From Planctomycetia bacterium (GTDB lineage Bacteria > Planctomycetota > Phycisphaerae > Phycisphaerales > SM1A02): a stretch of 7,064 bases of DNA. The position numbers and the translations under genes are program-made. The DNA lies in assembly GCA_005799475.1 (NCBI GenBank), contig SYGQ01000078.1, positions 1 to 7,064 on the forward strand, written 5' to 3'. Below are positions 1 through 6,239 of this stretch, piece after piece; position 1 is the first letter of the stretch; each line of letters starts with the position of its first letter. The notes under the pieces are model-generated. The model was not told where the DNA came from and ran no database searches. It saw only the letters and a list, made by a program, of their open reading frames with translations.

Positions 1-302
1 CCCGAGAGTGGAAGTCCCTTCGTAACGCGCAACGCGAGGCCCTCAGCAAGGCATCGGGCGCCCTGCGCTCTTGCGCGGGCGAGCGCCTCTGACGCAGCGA
101 TCGCGGCCGTGTTTCGCTCGGGCGCGCTCGGGAGATCTGGATGCCCTGCGTCGAGGACCGTCACCCCTGGCGCATCGCTCCACTCAAGGCACACCTCGTC
201 GTGGGCACCGGTGACCGCGCATCCGAGCACATCGAGCCCGGGCCCGAGATTGCCCACGCTTCCAGGTGCGCGGGAGATCGCGCGCGGGATCGCTGCGGTC
301 AT
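1..302 (-). CDS. thrB: Homoserine kinase, N-terminal part (runs off left edge)
   Basis: GHMP-family kinase that phosphorylates homoserine to O-phosphohomoserine with ATP in the cytoplasm, the step before threonine synthase. Only the first 100 residues are present. Seen: residues 12-27 read APGSVGNLGPGLDVLG, the N-terminal GHMP signature of homoserine kinases (compare APASSANxxxGFDVLG). Residues 62-65 (ERNT) hold the conserved Asn of the N-T-A-A helix. The last residues, KGLPLS at 95-100, lead directly into where the glycine-rich GLGSSA phosphate loop should begin, so the window cuts the gene just before its ATP-binding loop. The ATG (302-300) overlaps the TGA of the upstream aspartokinase/homoserine dehydrogenase in an ATGA junction. 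There is no clear Shine-Dalgarno sequence, so translation is probably coupled. The adjacent threonine-pathway gene supports the assignment. Homologous GHMP kinases such as mevalonate kinase are less likely given this motif and context. Confidence 0.93.
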   Translation of the reverse strand, partial: MTAAIPRAISRAPGSVGNLGPGLDVLGCAVTGAHDEVCLEWSDAPGVTVLDAGHPDLPSAPERNTAAIAASEALARARAQGARCLAEGLALRVTKGLPLS

Positions 303-2794
303 GGTTCGGCCACGCGCTGGATGTCAGAGAGCACGCCCGCCGCAGTGACCGCGGGCCCCGCGCCGGGGCCCGACACCACGAGCGCGTTCGTGCGGTAGCG
401 CGCGGTCGTGAACGCAAAGAGATTGTCGGTGCCCGCGAGCGAGGCGAGCGAGCTCTCCCGTGGCACGCTCATGAGTCCCACGCGGACCGACCCGCGCGTG
501 ATTTGCGCGCAGTACCGCAGCACTTCGCCGCGCTCACGCGCCGCCGTCGACCTCTCCGCCCACGCGTCATCGAGATCGCAGGCACTGTCGAGAAAGTCTT
601 TGCGAGTCAGCGAGCGCATCGCGGCGGGGACGAGCGACTCGATCTCGAGGTCGCCCACTTCGCCCTCGTAGCCGATCATGCGACCGAGGATGATGGCCTT
701 GCGTGCGACATCCATACCCGACAAATCCTCGCGGGGATCCGGTTCGGTGTAGCCCAGCCGCATGGCACGCCGCAGCGATTCGGAAAATGCCCGTCCGCGA
801 CCGAGTTCGCTGAAGAGGAAGCCGAGCGTGCCCGAAGGACACGCAACGATGGAGCGCACATGGTCGCCTGACGCGACCAACTTCGTGATCGTGTCGATGA
901 CCGGCAGGCCGGCGCCGACGGTTGCTTCATGGAGGACAACGCGACCGTTTGCACGCGCGTCGATGAGGAGCGCGCGTGCCGATGCCGCGTCCGACGCGAG
1001 CGGGATCTTGTTCGCGAGGACGAGGTCGATCCCATGTTCAACGGCGGCGCGGAGTGCGTCTCGTGTGTCGCCGATTGAAAGATCCACGAGCACTGGATGC
1101 GAAAGCGCGTGCATCGCCATGGAGCGGATGGCATCAAGGGGTGTCCCCGCGCGAGCCCCTTCGAGAGTCGCCAGCGAACCGCCACGCCGCTTTCGAGCGA
1201 AGACACCGGCGAGTTGTCGCTCGGAAAGTCCGCGCGGCCGGAAGATCCATCCCGAGGTGTCCACGATGCCGACGATTCGGAGTCGACGGCGATGCGTCGG
1301 ACGCACCGCCCCGATCTGTTCGATGAGTGTGCGGGCGATTTGTCCGCAACCCAGAAGGATGATGTCGACGCCATCGGCGCGTGGGGCGCGTCCGCCGCCA
1401 ACCTTCGAGAGCTGGAACGACGAGTGGATCGACCTGACCGCCCCAGCTACCTCCTCCGCCCGCACCACGAACGAGATGTTCCGCTCCGACGAACCCTGTG
1501 CGATCGCGATGACATTGGCCTTCGCCTTCGCGACGGCATCGAGGACCCGTGCGGCGGTTCCGGGTACCCGCGCCATCCCGGAGCCGACGACGGCGACAGT
1601 CGCGACCCCAAGCTGCACGCCGATGGAATCGATCTCGCCCCGCGCGAGTTCTGCGGTGAACGCCGCGCGGAGTTCCTCCTGCGCGGCCGCGGCAGAGTGT
1701 TCAGGCACTGTGAAGCAGATGGAGTGCTCGGAGGAGGCCTGGGAGATCAGTGACACAGAGATCTGCGCGTGCGCAAGCGCCGCGAAGGTGCGCGCCGCAA
1801 TCCCTGGGACACCCAGCATGCCGTTGCCCTCGACGCTCAGGAGCGCCTGCGGCACGATCGCGGAGATCGCGCACACCGGCGATGGCGCCTTCAACCGTCC
1901 GTGAGAAATCGTCGTGCCGTCGGCGCTCGGCTGCGAGAACGGGCGGATTCGCAGTGTGGTGCGTGTCGAGAGTGGTGAGAGCGCGCGCGGATGGAGCACC
2001 TTCGCACCGTAGTAGGCAAGTTCGGACGCCTCGCGCGGGTCGAGCCGCGCGATGACGCGCGCCGCGGGCTCGATGCGCGGATCGGCGGTCAAGAATCCTG
2101 GGACATCCTTCCAGAGCGTGACTTCATGCGCGTCGAGGAGCCGCCCGAGCGTCGTCGCCGTGAGGTCAGAGCCGCCGCGACCGAGCGTGACGATCGAACC
2201 GTCCGGTGCGGAACCAACGAACCCGGGCACGACGCACACCTCGCCGCGCATGAATGCGGCGGCGAAGGTCGGTCGAGCGAGGGCCTCGCTCGCGGCAAGA
2301 TCTGGCGCGGCGTCGCCGTGGCGACCGTCGGTCAGCATGAACTCGGCAGCATCCATCACGGGGGCGTCAACGCCGAATCGGGAGACCGCCGCCGCGACAA
2401 TCCTCGCTGAGACGCACTCGCCGCAGGCGGCGATCGCATCCGACTCACGCGGATGCAGTCGGCGAACTCGGGCGACCCGTTGCAGCGCAGCCACCAGACC
2501 ATTGTGAAAGTTCTCCACACGCCCGCGCGCGTCGGCATCGTCGGGCGCGACTTCATCGAGAACTCGAAGATGTCGGTCGCGCAGCGCGGCGTCCTGAGCG
2601 AGCGCAGTGGCGAGGTCGCCCTCGGCGGCAAGCCGCGCGCACGAAAGCAGCGCATCGGTCACTCCCTCGAGCGCTGAGACCACAATCGCGCGCGGTCCTC
2701 GGAAGCCGAGCACGAGATCGATCACGCGCAGGATGGCGTGCGAGTCCGCCAGCGCCTTGCCCCCAAACTTGTGGATGCTCACACGCGTGGGCAT
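299..2794 (-). CDS. thrA: Bifunctional aspartokinase / homoserine dehydrogenase
   Basis: Fusion enzyme of 831 aa, close to the ~820 aa of E. coli ThrA. It catalyses the first step (aspartate to aspartyl-4-phosphate) and third step (aspartate semialdehyde to homoserine) of the threonine pathway. The kinase spans about 5-300: KFGG at 9-12, VVSA at 38-41, GECVSA at 125-130, LGRGGSDLTAT at 204-214, LWKDVPGFLTADPR at 227-240 and YYGAKVLHPRA at 261-271. Tandem ACT domains span about 315-465, with SQASSEHS and AQGSSERNIS motifs, which suggests feedback by an amino acid, probably threonine. The dehydrogenase spans about 475-831: nucleotide loop GCGQIA at 482-487, ANK at 594-596, EATVGAGLPVI at 623-633, GYTEPDPREDLSGMDVARK at 681-699 and NLFAF at 791-795. 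The ATG at 2794 is chosen because it puts KFGG at residue 9. An in-frame start at 2923 would add 43 unrelated residues overlapping the divergent gene. Oddities: KFGG is followed by KA where family members usually have TS, and two dehydrogenase loops differ from the E. coli pattern. The symbol could equally be metL; thrA is chosen because of the adjacent thrB. Confidence 0.96.
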   Translation of the reverse strand: MPTRVSIHKFGGKALADSHAILRVIDLVLGFRGPRAIVVSALEGVTDALLSCARLAAEGDLATALAQDAALRDRHLRVLDEVAPDDADARGRVENFHNGLVAALQRVARVRRLHPRESDAIAACGECVSARIVAAAVSRFGVDAPVMDAAEFMLTDGRHGDAAPDLAASEALARPTFAAAFMRGEVCVVPGFVGSAPDGSIVTLGRGGSDLTATTLGRLLDAHEVTLWKDVPGFLTADPRIEPAARVIARLDPREASELAYYGAKVLHPRALSPLSTRTTLRIRPFSQPSADGTTISHGRLKAPSPVCAISAIVPQALLSVEGNGMLGVPGIAARTFAALAHAQISVSLISQASSEHSICFTVPEHSAAAAQEELRAAFTAELARGEIDSIGVQLGVATVAVVGSGMARVPGTAARVLDAVAKAKANVIAIAQGSSERNISFVVRAEEVAGAVRSIHSSFQLSKVGGGRAPRADGVDIILLGCGQIARTLIEQIGAVRPTHRRRLRIVGIVDTSGWIFRPRGLSERQLAGVFARKRRGGSLATLEGARAGTPLDAIRSMAMHALSHPVLVDLSIGDTRDALRAAVEHGIDLVLANKIPLASDAASARALLIDARANGRVVLHEATVGAGLPVIDTITKLVASGDHVRSIVACPSGTLGFLFSELGRGRAFSESLRRAMRLGYTEPDPREDLSGMDVARKAIILGRMIGYEGEVGDLEIESLVPAAMRSLTRKDFLDSACDLDDAWAERSTAARERGEVLRYCAQITRGSVRVGLMSVPRESSLASLAGTDNLFAFTTARYRTNALVVSGPGAGPAVTAAGVLSDIQRVAEP

Positions 2795-2800
2795 GCGGCG

Positions 2801-2806
2801 ATCATA
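2801..2806 (-). promoter_or_regulatory. Predicted -10 element, leaderless promoter of the aspartokinase/homoserine dehydrogenase gene
   Basis: On the minus strand the hexamer reads TATGAT, one mismatch from TATAAT, and lies 6 bp upstream of the ATG at 2794. Initiation about 7 bases downstream would fall on the start codon. No purine-rich Shine-Dalgarno sequence precedes this ATG, which fits a leaderless transcript. I see no TTGACA-like -35 at 16-18 bp. This is inferred from motif and spacing only. Confidence 0.45.
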
Positions 2807-2833
2807 GGACCGGATTCTGTCTAGACTCGGTCC
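2807..2833. repeat. Inverted repeat in the divergent intergenic region (possible operator)
   Basis: The arms GGACCG (2807-2812) and CGGTCC (2828-2833) are exact reverse complements separated by 15 bp. An 8-bp palindrome, GTCTAGAC, lies inside at 2819-2826 but is not concentric with the arms. The left arm directly abuts the predicted -10 of the minus-strand gene, and the right arm directly abuts the plus-strand ATG. A regulator bound here could affect both genes. A 6-bp dyad can also arise by chance, and no regulator family is recognised. Confidence 0.35.
2822..2827 (+). promoter_or_regulatory. Predicted -10 element, leaderless promoter of the plus-strand lipoprotein gene
   Basis: TAGACT fits the TANNNT core of bacterial -10 elements (4 of 6 matches to TATAAT) and sits 6 bp before the ATG at 2834, the same spacing as the minus-strand element opposite. 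The first three bases are also an in-frame TAG stop, so translation cannot start further upstream. No Shine-Dalgarno sequence fits in the remaining 6 bp. A leaderless message is therefore likely, unless transcription starts well upstream inside the neighbouring gene and another initiation mode is used. Confidence 0.35.
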
Positions 2834-3289
2834 ATGCGCTTGCTCCCCATGGTTCTCGTTGCCGCGTCCATCACCGCTGGCTGCACCTTCACGCCGGAGA
2901 TTGCCACCACTGAGTTTCGCCATGTCTCGCTGGCGAAGGCGCGTGCCGACGAGGCAGAGTGGAAGCTCGTTGAGGAAGACCTCAAGGCAGGTCGCCCTGT
3001 CGTGATCGATGTCGATGCAGGGCAGTCACTGCCCGTGATGATTGGAGCGTCGTCGCCCGTTGTCGATCTCAAGGTCGACCGCGCAGAACTTGTGTTCTCG
3101 CGCGCGGTGCATGTCCTGATCAAGGACGGCGCACTCATGGTGAGCCCCGACGGGGTCCGATGGGCAGAGATTCAGGATCGCCGATCGATGGGGGTCCTCT
3201 TCGGCATCAAGCAAGGCAAAGTTGAGATGGGACTGACGGTGTCGCAGAAGGACGGCGCGGTCGCTGTCGTCGACATCGAGGCGAAGTGA
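2834..3289 (+). CDS. Small predicted lipoprotein of unknown function
   Basis: A 151-aa protein that I do not recognise. Seen: a short signal peptide with one basic residue (Arg2), a hydrophobic stretch at about 3-14, and a lipobox-like T-A-G-C ending at Cys17. Thr at -3 is less typical than Leu/Val/Ile. The mature protein would start Cys-Thr-Phe, with no Asp at +2, so by E. coli sorting rules it would not be held in the inner membrane. Residues 30-52 are charged and probably helical; from about 53 on, alternating hydrophobic residues suggest a beta-rich domain (for example VVIDVDAG at 55-62 and HVLIKDGALMVSPDGVRW at 93-110). There are no catalytic motifs. The start is fixed by an in-frame TAG 12 bp upstream; the internal Met6 would remove the basic N-region. 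It is the only plus-strand gene, 39 bp from the divergent aspartokinase gene, with its stop 4 bp from the stop of the convergent exporter operon. Confidence 0.82.
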   Translation: MRLLPMVLVAASITAGCTFTPEIATTEFRHVSLAKARADEAEWKLVEEDLKAGRPVVIDVDAGQSLPVMIGASSPVVDLKVDRAELVFSRAVHVLIKDGALMVSPDGVRWAEIQDRRSMGVLFGIKQGKVEMGLTVSQKDGAVAVVDIEAK

Positions 3290-3299
3290 ACGATCACTT
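3284..3299. repeat. Short palindrome spanning two convergent stop codons
   Basis: AAGTGA (3284-3289), a 4-base loop, then TCACTT (3294-3299): a perfect 6-bp stem. It arises because both convergent genes end in Lys-stop (AAG TGA). It could form a weak hairpin in either transcript, but the stem is not GC-rich and no T-tract follows on either strand, so I do not call it an intrinsic terminator. Confidence 0.4.
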
Positions 3300-3866
3300 G
3301 ATGTGCGGAGCCAGTGGGTCGTTCGGGAACTTGTAGATGTGATCCGCGCGGACGACGAAGGCGTTGCCCTCAGAACTCGCAAGAGTCCCCTCAACCGCGA
3401 CGAGCATGAGCGGCTTGAGATCACCCGAGGCGTCGAGTGCGAAAGGAAGCGGCTTGCCATCGGTGCCGACGACTTCAATCGACGCCATCGCGGCGGAGAT
3501 GACCGACTTCCCTTCGCAGCAGTAATCCCAGGGGCGCGGGCAGTGATCATCGTCGCCCATCTCCACACATGACTTGAGGGTCGGGTCAACAATCGTGAAG
3601 ATGGCCTTGCTGGAGATGAACGGGGCTCGTGATCCGCCGATGCGTCCAATCACGGCAACGCGAGAACCTGCCGCAGGCGCGGATTTGCGCATGTCGAGCA
3701 CCTTCAGCGCGCCAGTGGGCTCGGTCGCGCTGAGAAGCCCGGCGGGCAGCGTGTGGGCGTTCGGCTGCGTGGTCGAGGTCTTCGTGTCATCGCAGGATTG
3801 CAGTGCGAGCGCCGCAAAGAGCGCGAGGAAGAACGGGAACGGTTGGAGGTGTCGAGTGTGCATCAT
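3294..3866 (-). CDS. Exporter-linked lipoprotein with a Cys/PWDYCC motif
   Basis: A 190-aa predicted lipoprotein at the distal end of the ABC exporter operon. Signal peptide at about 1-24 with a hydrophobic core (PFFLALFAALAL) and lipobox L-Q-S-C at 22-25. Mature residues +2 and +3 are Asp-Asp; in E. coli Asp at +2 keeps lipoproteins in the inner membrane, next to the transporter. A low-complexity linker (about 26-50) leads to a beta-rich domain at about 65-180, with strands such as RVAVIGRIGG (69-78) and PLMLVAVEGTL (152-162), reminiscent of an OB fold; that resemblance is my inference. Between strands sits a Cys motif: C100, H108, C109, then PRPWDYCCE with C116 and C117, possibly metal-binding or disulfide-forming. 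I cannot name the family. The ATG at 3866 lies 7 bp after the upstream permease's stop, with a weak GAG six bases before it. An in-frame TTG at 3881 and an ATG at 3863 are alternatives. It probably serves the exporter as an accessory or substrate-handling subunit. Confidence 0.82.
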   Translation of the reverse strand: MMHTRHLQPFPFFLALFAALALQSCDDTKTSTTQPNAHTLPAGLLSATEPTGALKVLDMRKSAPAAGSRVAVIGRIGGSRAPFISSKAIFTIVDPTLKSCVEMGDDDHCPRPWDYCCEGKSVISAAMASIEVVGTDGKPLPFALDASGDLKPLMLVAVEGTLASSEGNAFVVRADHIYKFPNDPLAPHIK

Positions 3867-3873
3867 GGGGTTC

Positions 3874-5082
3874 TCAAACAAGATCGGCCTTGAGGGCGAC
3901 GGGGATTGAAGAACGAAGACAACGAATGGCGGGGGGGAGGCATCCGACGAGGCCTAGCATCAGCCCGGCACCGAGGCCGCTGGCGACGCAGGTGGCATCG
4001 ACGGAGAGCGAGAAGATGCCCATCGAGAATCGCACGCCCACGCCATCGAGCACGAGTCTCGCGAGGAGGACGGCGGGAAGCGCACCGGTGGCGACAGCGA
4101 GCACTGACTCCTGCATGAGGCTGCCGATCACGGCCGTGCGGGAAAAGCCCAAGACCTGCAACATCGCGATCTCCCGCGAGCGCGAGGCGAACGAGGCATC
4201 AAGTGCGTTGAGACCGCCGAACATGGCGCCCACAGAGACGACGAAGGCGCTCAGGGCGATCAAGAGTCTGACGGGCCGGAAGAACTGCGCGAGCTGTTCG
4301 TAGTAGGCGCGTTCGTCGATCGCCGCCACCTCGAGGTCGGAGCGGCGCGCGGCGAAGGCCTCGACATCCCCAAGCTCCGCGCCATCGAGCGAGACGATCG
4401 CGGCGGAGATCGTCTGCCGTTTCGTGAGCACGAGAAGGTCCGTGATCGGCATCCACGCTTCGCCGTCAATGGCGACCCCGGGCGCGTCGATGATGCCCGT
4501 CACGGTGTGTGGGTGTTCGTCAATGAGGACGCGTGGTCGATCACCGTTGCGTTCCACATCGCCATCGGCGATTCGGAGTGTCGCCGCGAGCGACCGACCC
4601 ACCGCGACTTCGTCGGCGCCAACTTCGGGAATGCGTCCCGCGGCAAGCCGCGCCTGCGGATGCACGAGGAACGCCGCAGGCTCGACGCCACGCACAAGCG
4701 CGAGGGACCTCGCGCTGCCTTCGGGCGCCGGGTCCCCCTCGCGGTACAGCGGAAGCGGCGTGTGGAGTTCTGGAGAGATGTACACAGCACCGGCGGTGGT
4801 CCTGATCCCCTTGATGCTTGCGGCGAGGACTCCAGGTGCGCTGGCTGGGATTTCGCTTCGCTCCACCGACTCCTCGCTGCCAGCGCCGACGATCATGACA
4901 TTGCCGAGAGTGCCGCTCGCGCGCACGCCGGCATCGAGCGCGCGCACGGAAGCCATCGCGCCAACCACGAGGAACACCACCAGCGCAGCTCCACTGGCCG
5001 TGAGCACGAGGCGGAGCGGGCTCCGACCGATGTTGCGCGCCGCGTAGAAGAGCGGAATCGGCGTGAAGCTCGAGTCGCTCAT
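3874..5082 (-). CDS. ABC transporter permease, FtsX/MacB type (second permease)
   Basis: A 402-aa inner-membrane permease with the four-helix architecture of the MacB/LolCE/DevC group. An amphipathic N-terminus (PLFYAARNIGRSPLR, about 10-24) precedes TM1 (about 24-46). A large extracytoplasmic domain of the MacB-PCD kind follows (about 47-268). TM2 is at about 271-295, then the cytoplasmic coupling segment SRSREIAMLQVLGFSR (300-315), which contacts the ATPase in this family, TM3 (about 316-343) and TM4 (about 362-384). Its ATG forms an ATGA overlap with the stop of the first permease. The two permeases share topology but little obvious sequence in the periplasmic domain, so a LolC/LolE-like heterodimer is plausible. 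Compared with the first permease, its exposed domain lacks cysteines; its only Cys residues are near TM4. The substrate cannot be read from the sequence. Homologous systems export lipoproteins, peptides, antibiotics or glycolipids. Confidence 0.9.
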   Translation of the reverse strand: MSDSSFTPIPLFYAARNIGRSPLRLVLTASGAALVVFLVVGAMASVRALDAGVRASGTLGNVMIVGAGSEESVERSEIPASAPGVLAASIKGIRTTAGAVYISPELHTPLPLYREGDPAPEGSARSLALVRGVEPAAFLVHPQARLAAGRIPEVGADEVAVGRSLAATLRIADGDVERNGDRPRVLIDEHPHTVTGIIDAPGVAIDGEAWMPITDLLVLTKRQTISAAIVSLDGAELGDVEAFAARRSDLEVAAIDERAYYEQLAQFFRPVRLLIALSAFVVSVGAMFGGLNALDASFASRSREIAMLQVLGFSRTAVIGSLMQESVLAVATGALPAVLLARLVLDGVGVRFSMGIFSLSVDATCVASGLGAGLMLGLVGCLPPAIRCLRSSIPVALKADLV

Positions 5083-6239
5083 GAGCGGAACCCCGCCACG
5101 ATGGATTGCCGAGCCGCCATGATCGCGGGAACTGATCCCGCCGCGAGGCTGAGCGCGATCGCCATACCGATGCCCGCGAGCGAAATCCCTAGGGAGGGCG
5201 GAACCGCGATCGAGATGCCTTCCATGGTCATCGCCGTTCGGGTGAGTCCGACGATGGCATATGACGACGCGGCACCGATGACTCCGCCGAGAGTGCCCAG
5301 GATTCCCGCCTCAACGACCACAAGGGTTCCAAGATGCAGTTGTGTGAAGCCGAGCGTTTGGAGGATGCTCACTTCCCGCTCACGACTTCGCATCGAGAGC
5401 ACGATCGCATTGGCAACGAGCGCAAAGACCGCAGCGAGCGCCGCGAAGCTCAGGAGTTGGGCGAAGCCAACGAGCGCGATCACATCGGTCGCGGCTCGCG
5501 CCACGTGGGCGGTCTCGGCGCGCGTCGTGGTGGGCGCTGCGTCAGCGGCGAACTTCTCGTCGATCGCGGCCGCGACGCGGTCGAGGTTGGCCGGATCGTC
5601 CACTCGAACATCGAACTGGGTCACGATGGTCCCGGTGCCGCCCCGCTTCAATTGCTCTTGGAGGAATCCGAGATGCACGAACGCACTCGACTGGTCCTGT
5701 GGAGCATCACTCTCAATGATGCCTGCGACAAAGGCGTCCACACCGGCCGCCGTGAAGCGGTCGCCGGGTCGGAGTCGTCGACGCGCCGCGAGTTCCGGGC
5801 CGAGGAGTGCCGCATCAGAGCGCGCGAGCCACGCCGCGAGCGCCTCGGGCGAGGCTTGCGTGGCGTGATCGGCGGCGAACGACTCGGCAGGGACACCCCG
5901 GAAGGTGACGACATCAAGCGACGCGCGGCAGTTCGACACGACGATCTTGACCGGCGTCACGGTCCTGACGCCAGGGATGTCACGGATCGCGCGCTCGTAC
6001 GACTGGGGCAACTGGCTCGTGAACGGGCAGTAGCGGTTCTGGCGATAGACGACGAGTGCGGTCTCGCTTGCGGCGCGGTGCGTGGCGCGTTCAACGCCTG
6101 TGCGCATCGCATCGACAGAGCAGACGAGGAAGATGGCAACGGCCACGCCAGCGACCACGAGCGCCGTGCGCGTGGGCCTTCGTCGAAGGCCGCGCCAGGC
6201 GAGGGCGAACACACCACGCATGCCGGTCAGCGCGTTCAT
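5079..6239 (-). CDS. ABC transporter permease, FtsX/MacB type (first permease)
   Basis: A 386-aa inner-membrane permease. N-terminal amphipathic segment FALAWRGLRRRPTR (11-24), TM1 at about 25-42, an extracytoplasmic MacB-PCD-like domain at about 43-250, TM2 at about 252-280, the coupling segment SREREVSILQTLGF (285-298), TM3 at about 303-333 and TM4 at about 350-374. The 285-298 motif is the FtsX-family signature that docks onto the ATPase. The exposed domain carries two Cys residues, C71 (in YCPFTSQLP) and C104, which could form a disulfide. The ATG overlaps the ATPase stop in an ATGA junction and is preceded by GGAG at 8-base spacing; Met7 is a less supported alternative start. The length fits DevC- and LolC-sized permeases and is much shorter than full MacB (~650 aa), consistent with the ATPase being a separate gene. 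It probably pairs with the following permease. The transported substrate is unknown. Confidence 0.92.
   Translation of the reverse strand: MNALTGMRGVFALAWRGLRRRPTRTALVVAGVAVAIFLVCSVDAMRTGVERATHRAASETALVVYRQNRYCPFTSQLPQSYERAIRDIPGVRTVTPVKIVVSNCRASLDVVTFRGVPAESFAADHATQASPEALAAWLARSDAALLGPELAARRRLRPGDRFTAAGVDAFVAGIIESDAPQDQSSAFVHLGFLQEQLKRGGTGTIVTQFDVRVDDPANLDRVAAAIDEKFAADAAPTTTRAETAHVARAATDVIALVGFAQLLSFAALAAVFALVANAIVLSMRSREREVSILQTLGFTQLHLGTLVVVEAGILGTLGGVIGAASSYAIVGLTRTAMTMEGISIAVPPSLGISLAGIGMAIALSLAAGSVPAIMAARQSIVAGFRS

Noticed and set aside
762..1904. 380-codon open frame on the plus strand, plus other long plus-strand frames inside 266-2655
   Set aside because: These lie antisense to the aspartokinase/homoserine dehydrogenase gene. 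In GC-rich DNA the opposite frames stay open by codon bias. The translations are rich in Arg/Ser/Ala/Pro with no domain motifs.
2795..2923. Upstream start for the aspartokinase gene at 2923
   Set aside because: It would add 43 residues without family resemblance and overlap most of the divergent lipoprotein's signal peptide region. The KFGG motif belongs near residue 9, which the ATG at 2794 gives.
3284..3310. Bidirectional intrinsic terminator at the convergent stops
   Set aside because: The stem is only 6 bp, AT-balanced, and has no T-run on either side, so it is recorded as a palindrome only.
3867..3881. TTG start at 3881 for the exporter lipoprotein
   Set aside because: It would add MFENP before an already complete signal peptide. 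The ATG at 3866 is a better codon, has a GAG at six-base spacing and gives a normal N-region.
4507..5868. 453-codon open frame on the plus strand across both permease genes, and a 316-codon frame at 5334-6284
   Set aside because: Antisense shadows of the permeases, with biased composition and no recognisable motif. The minus-strand genes show clear family signatures and membrane helices.
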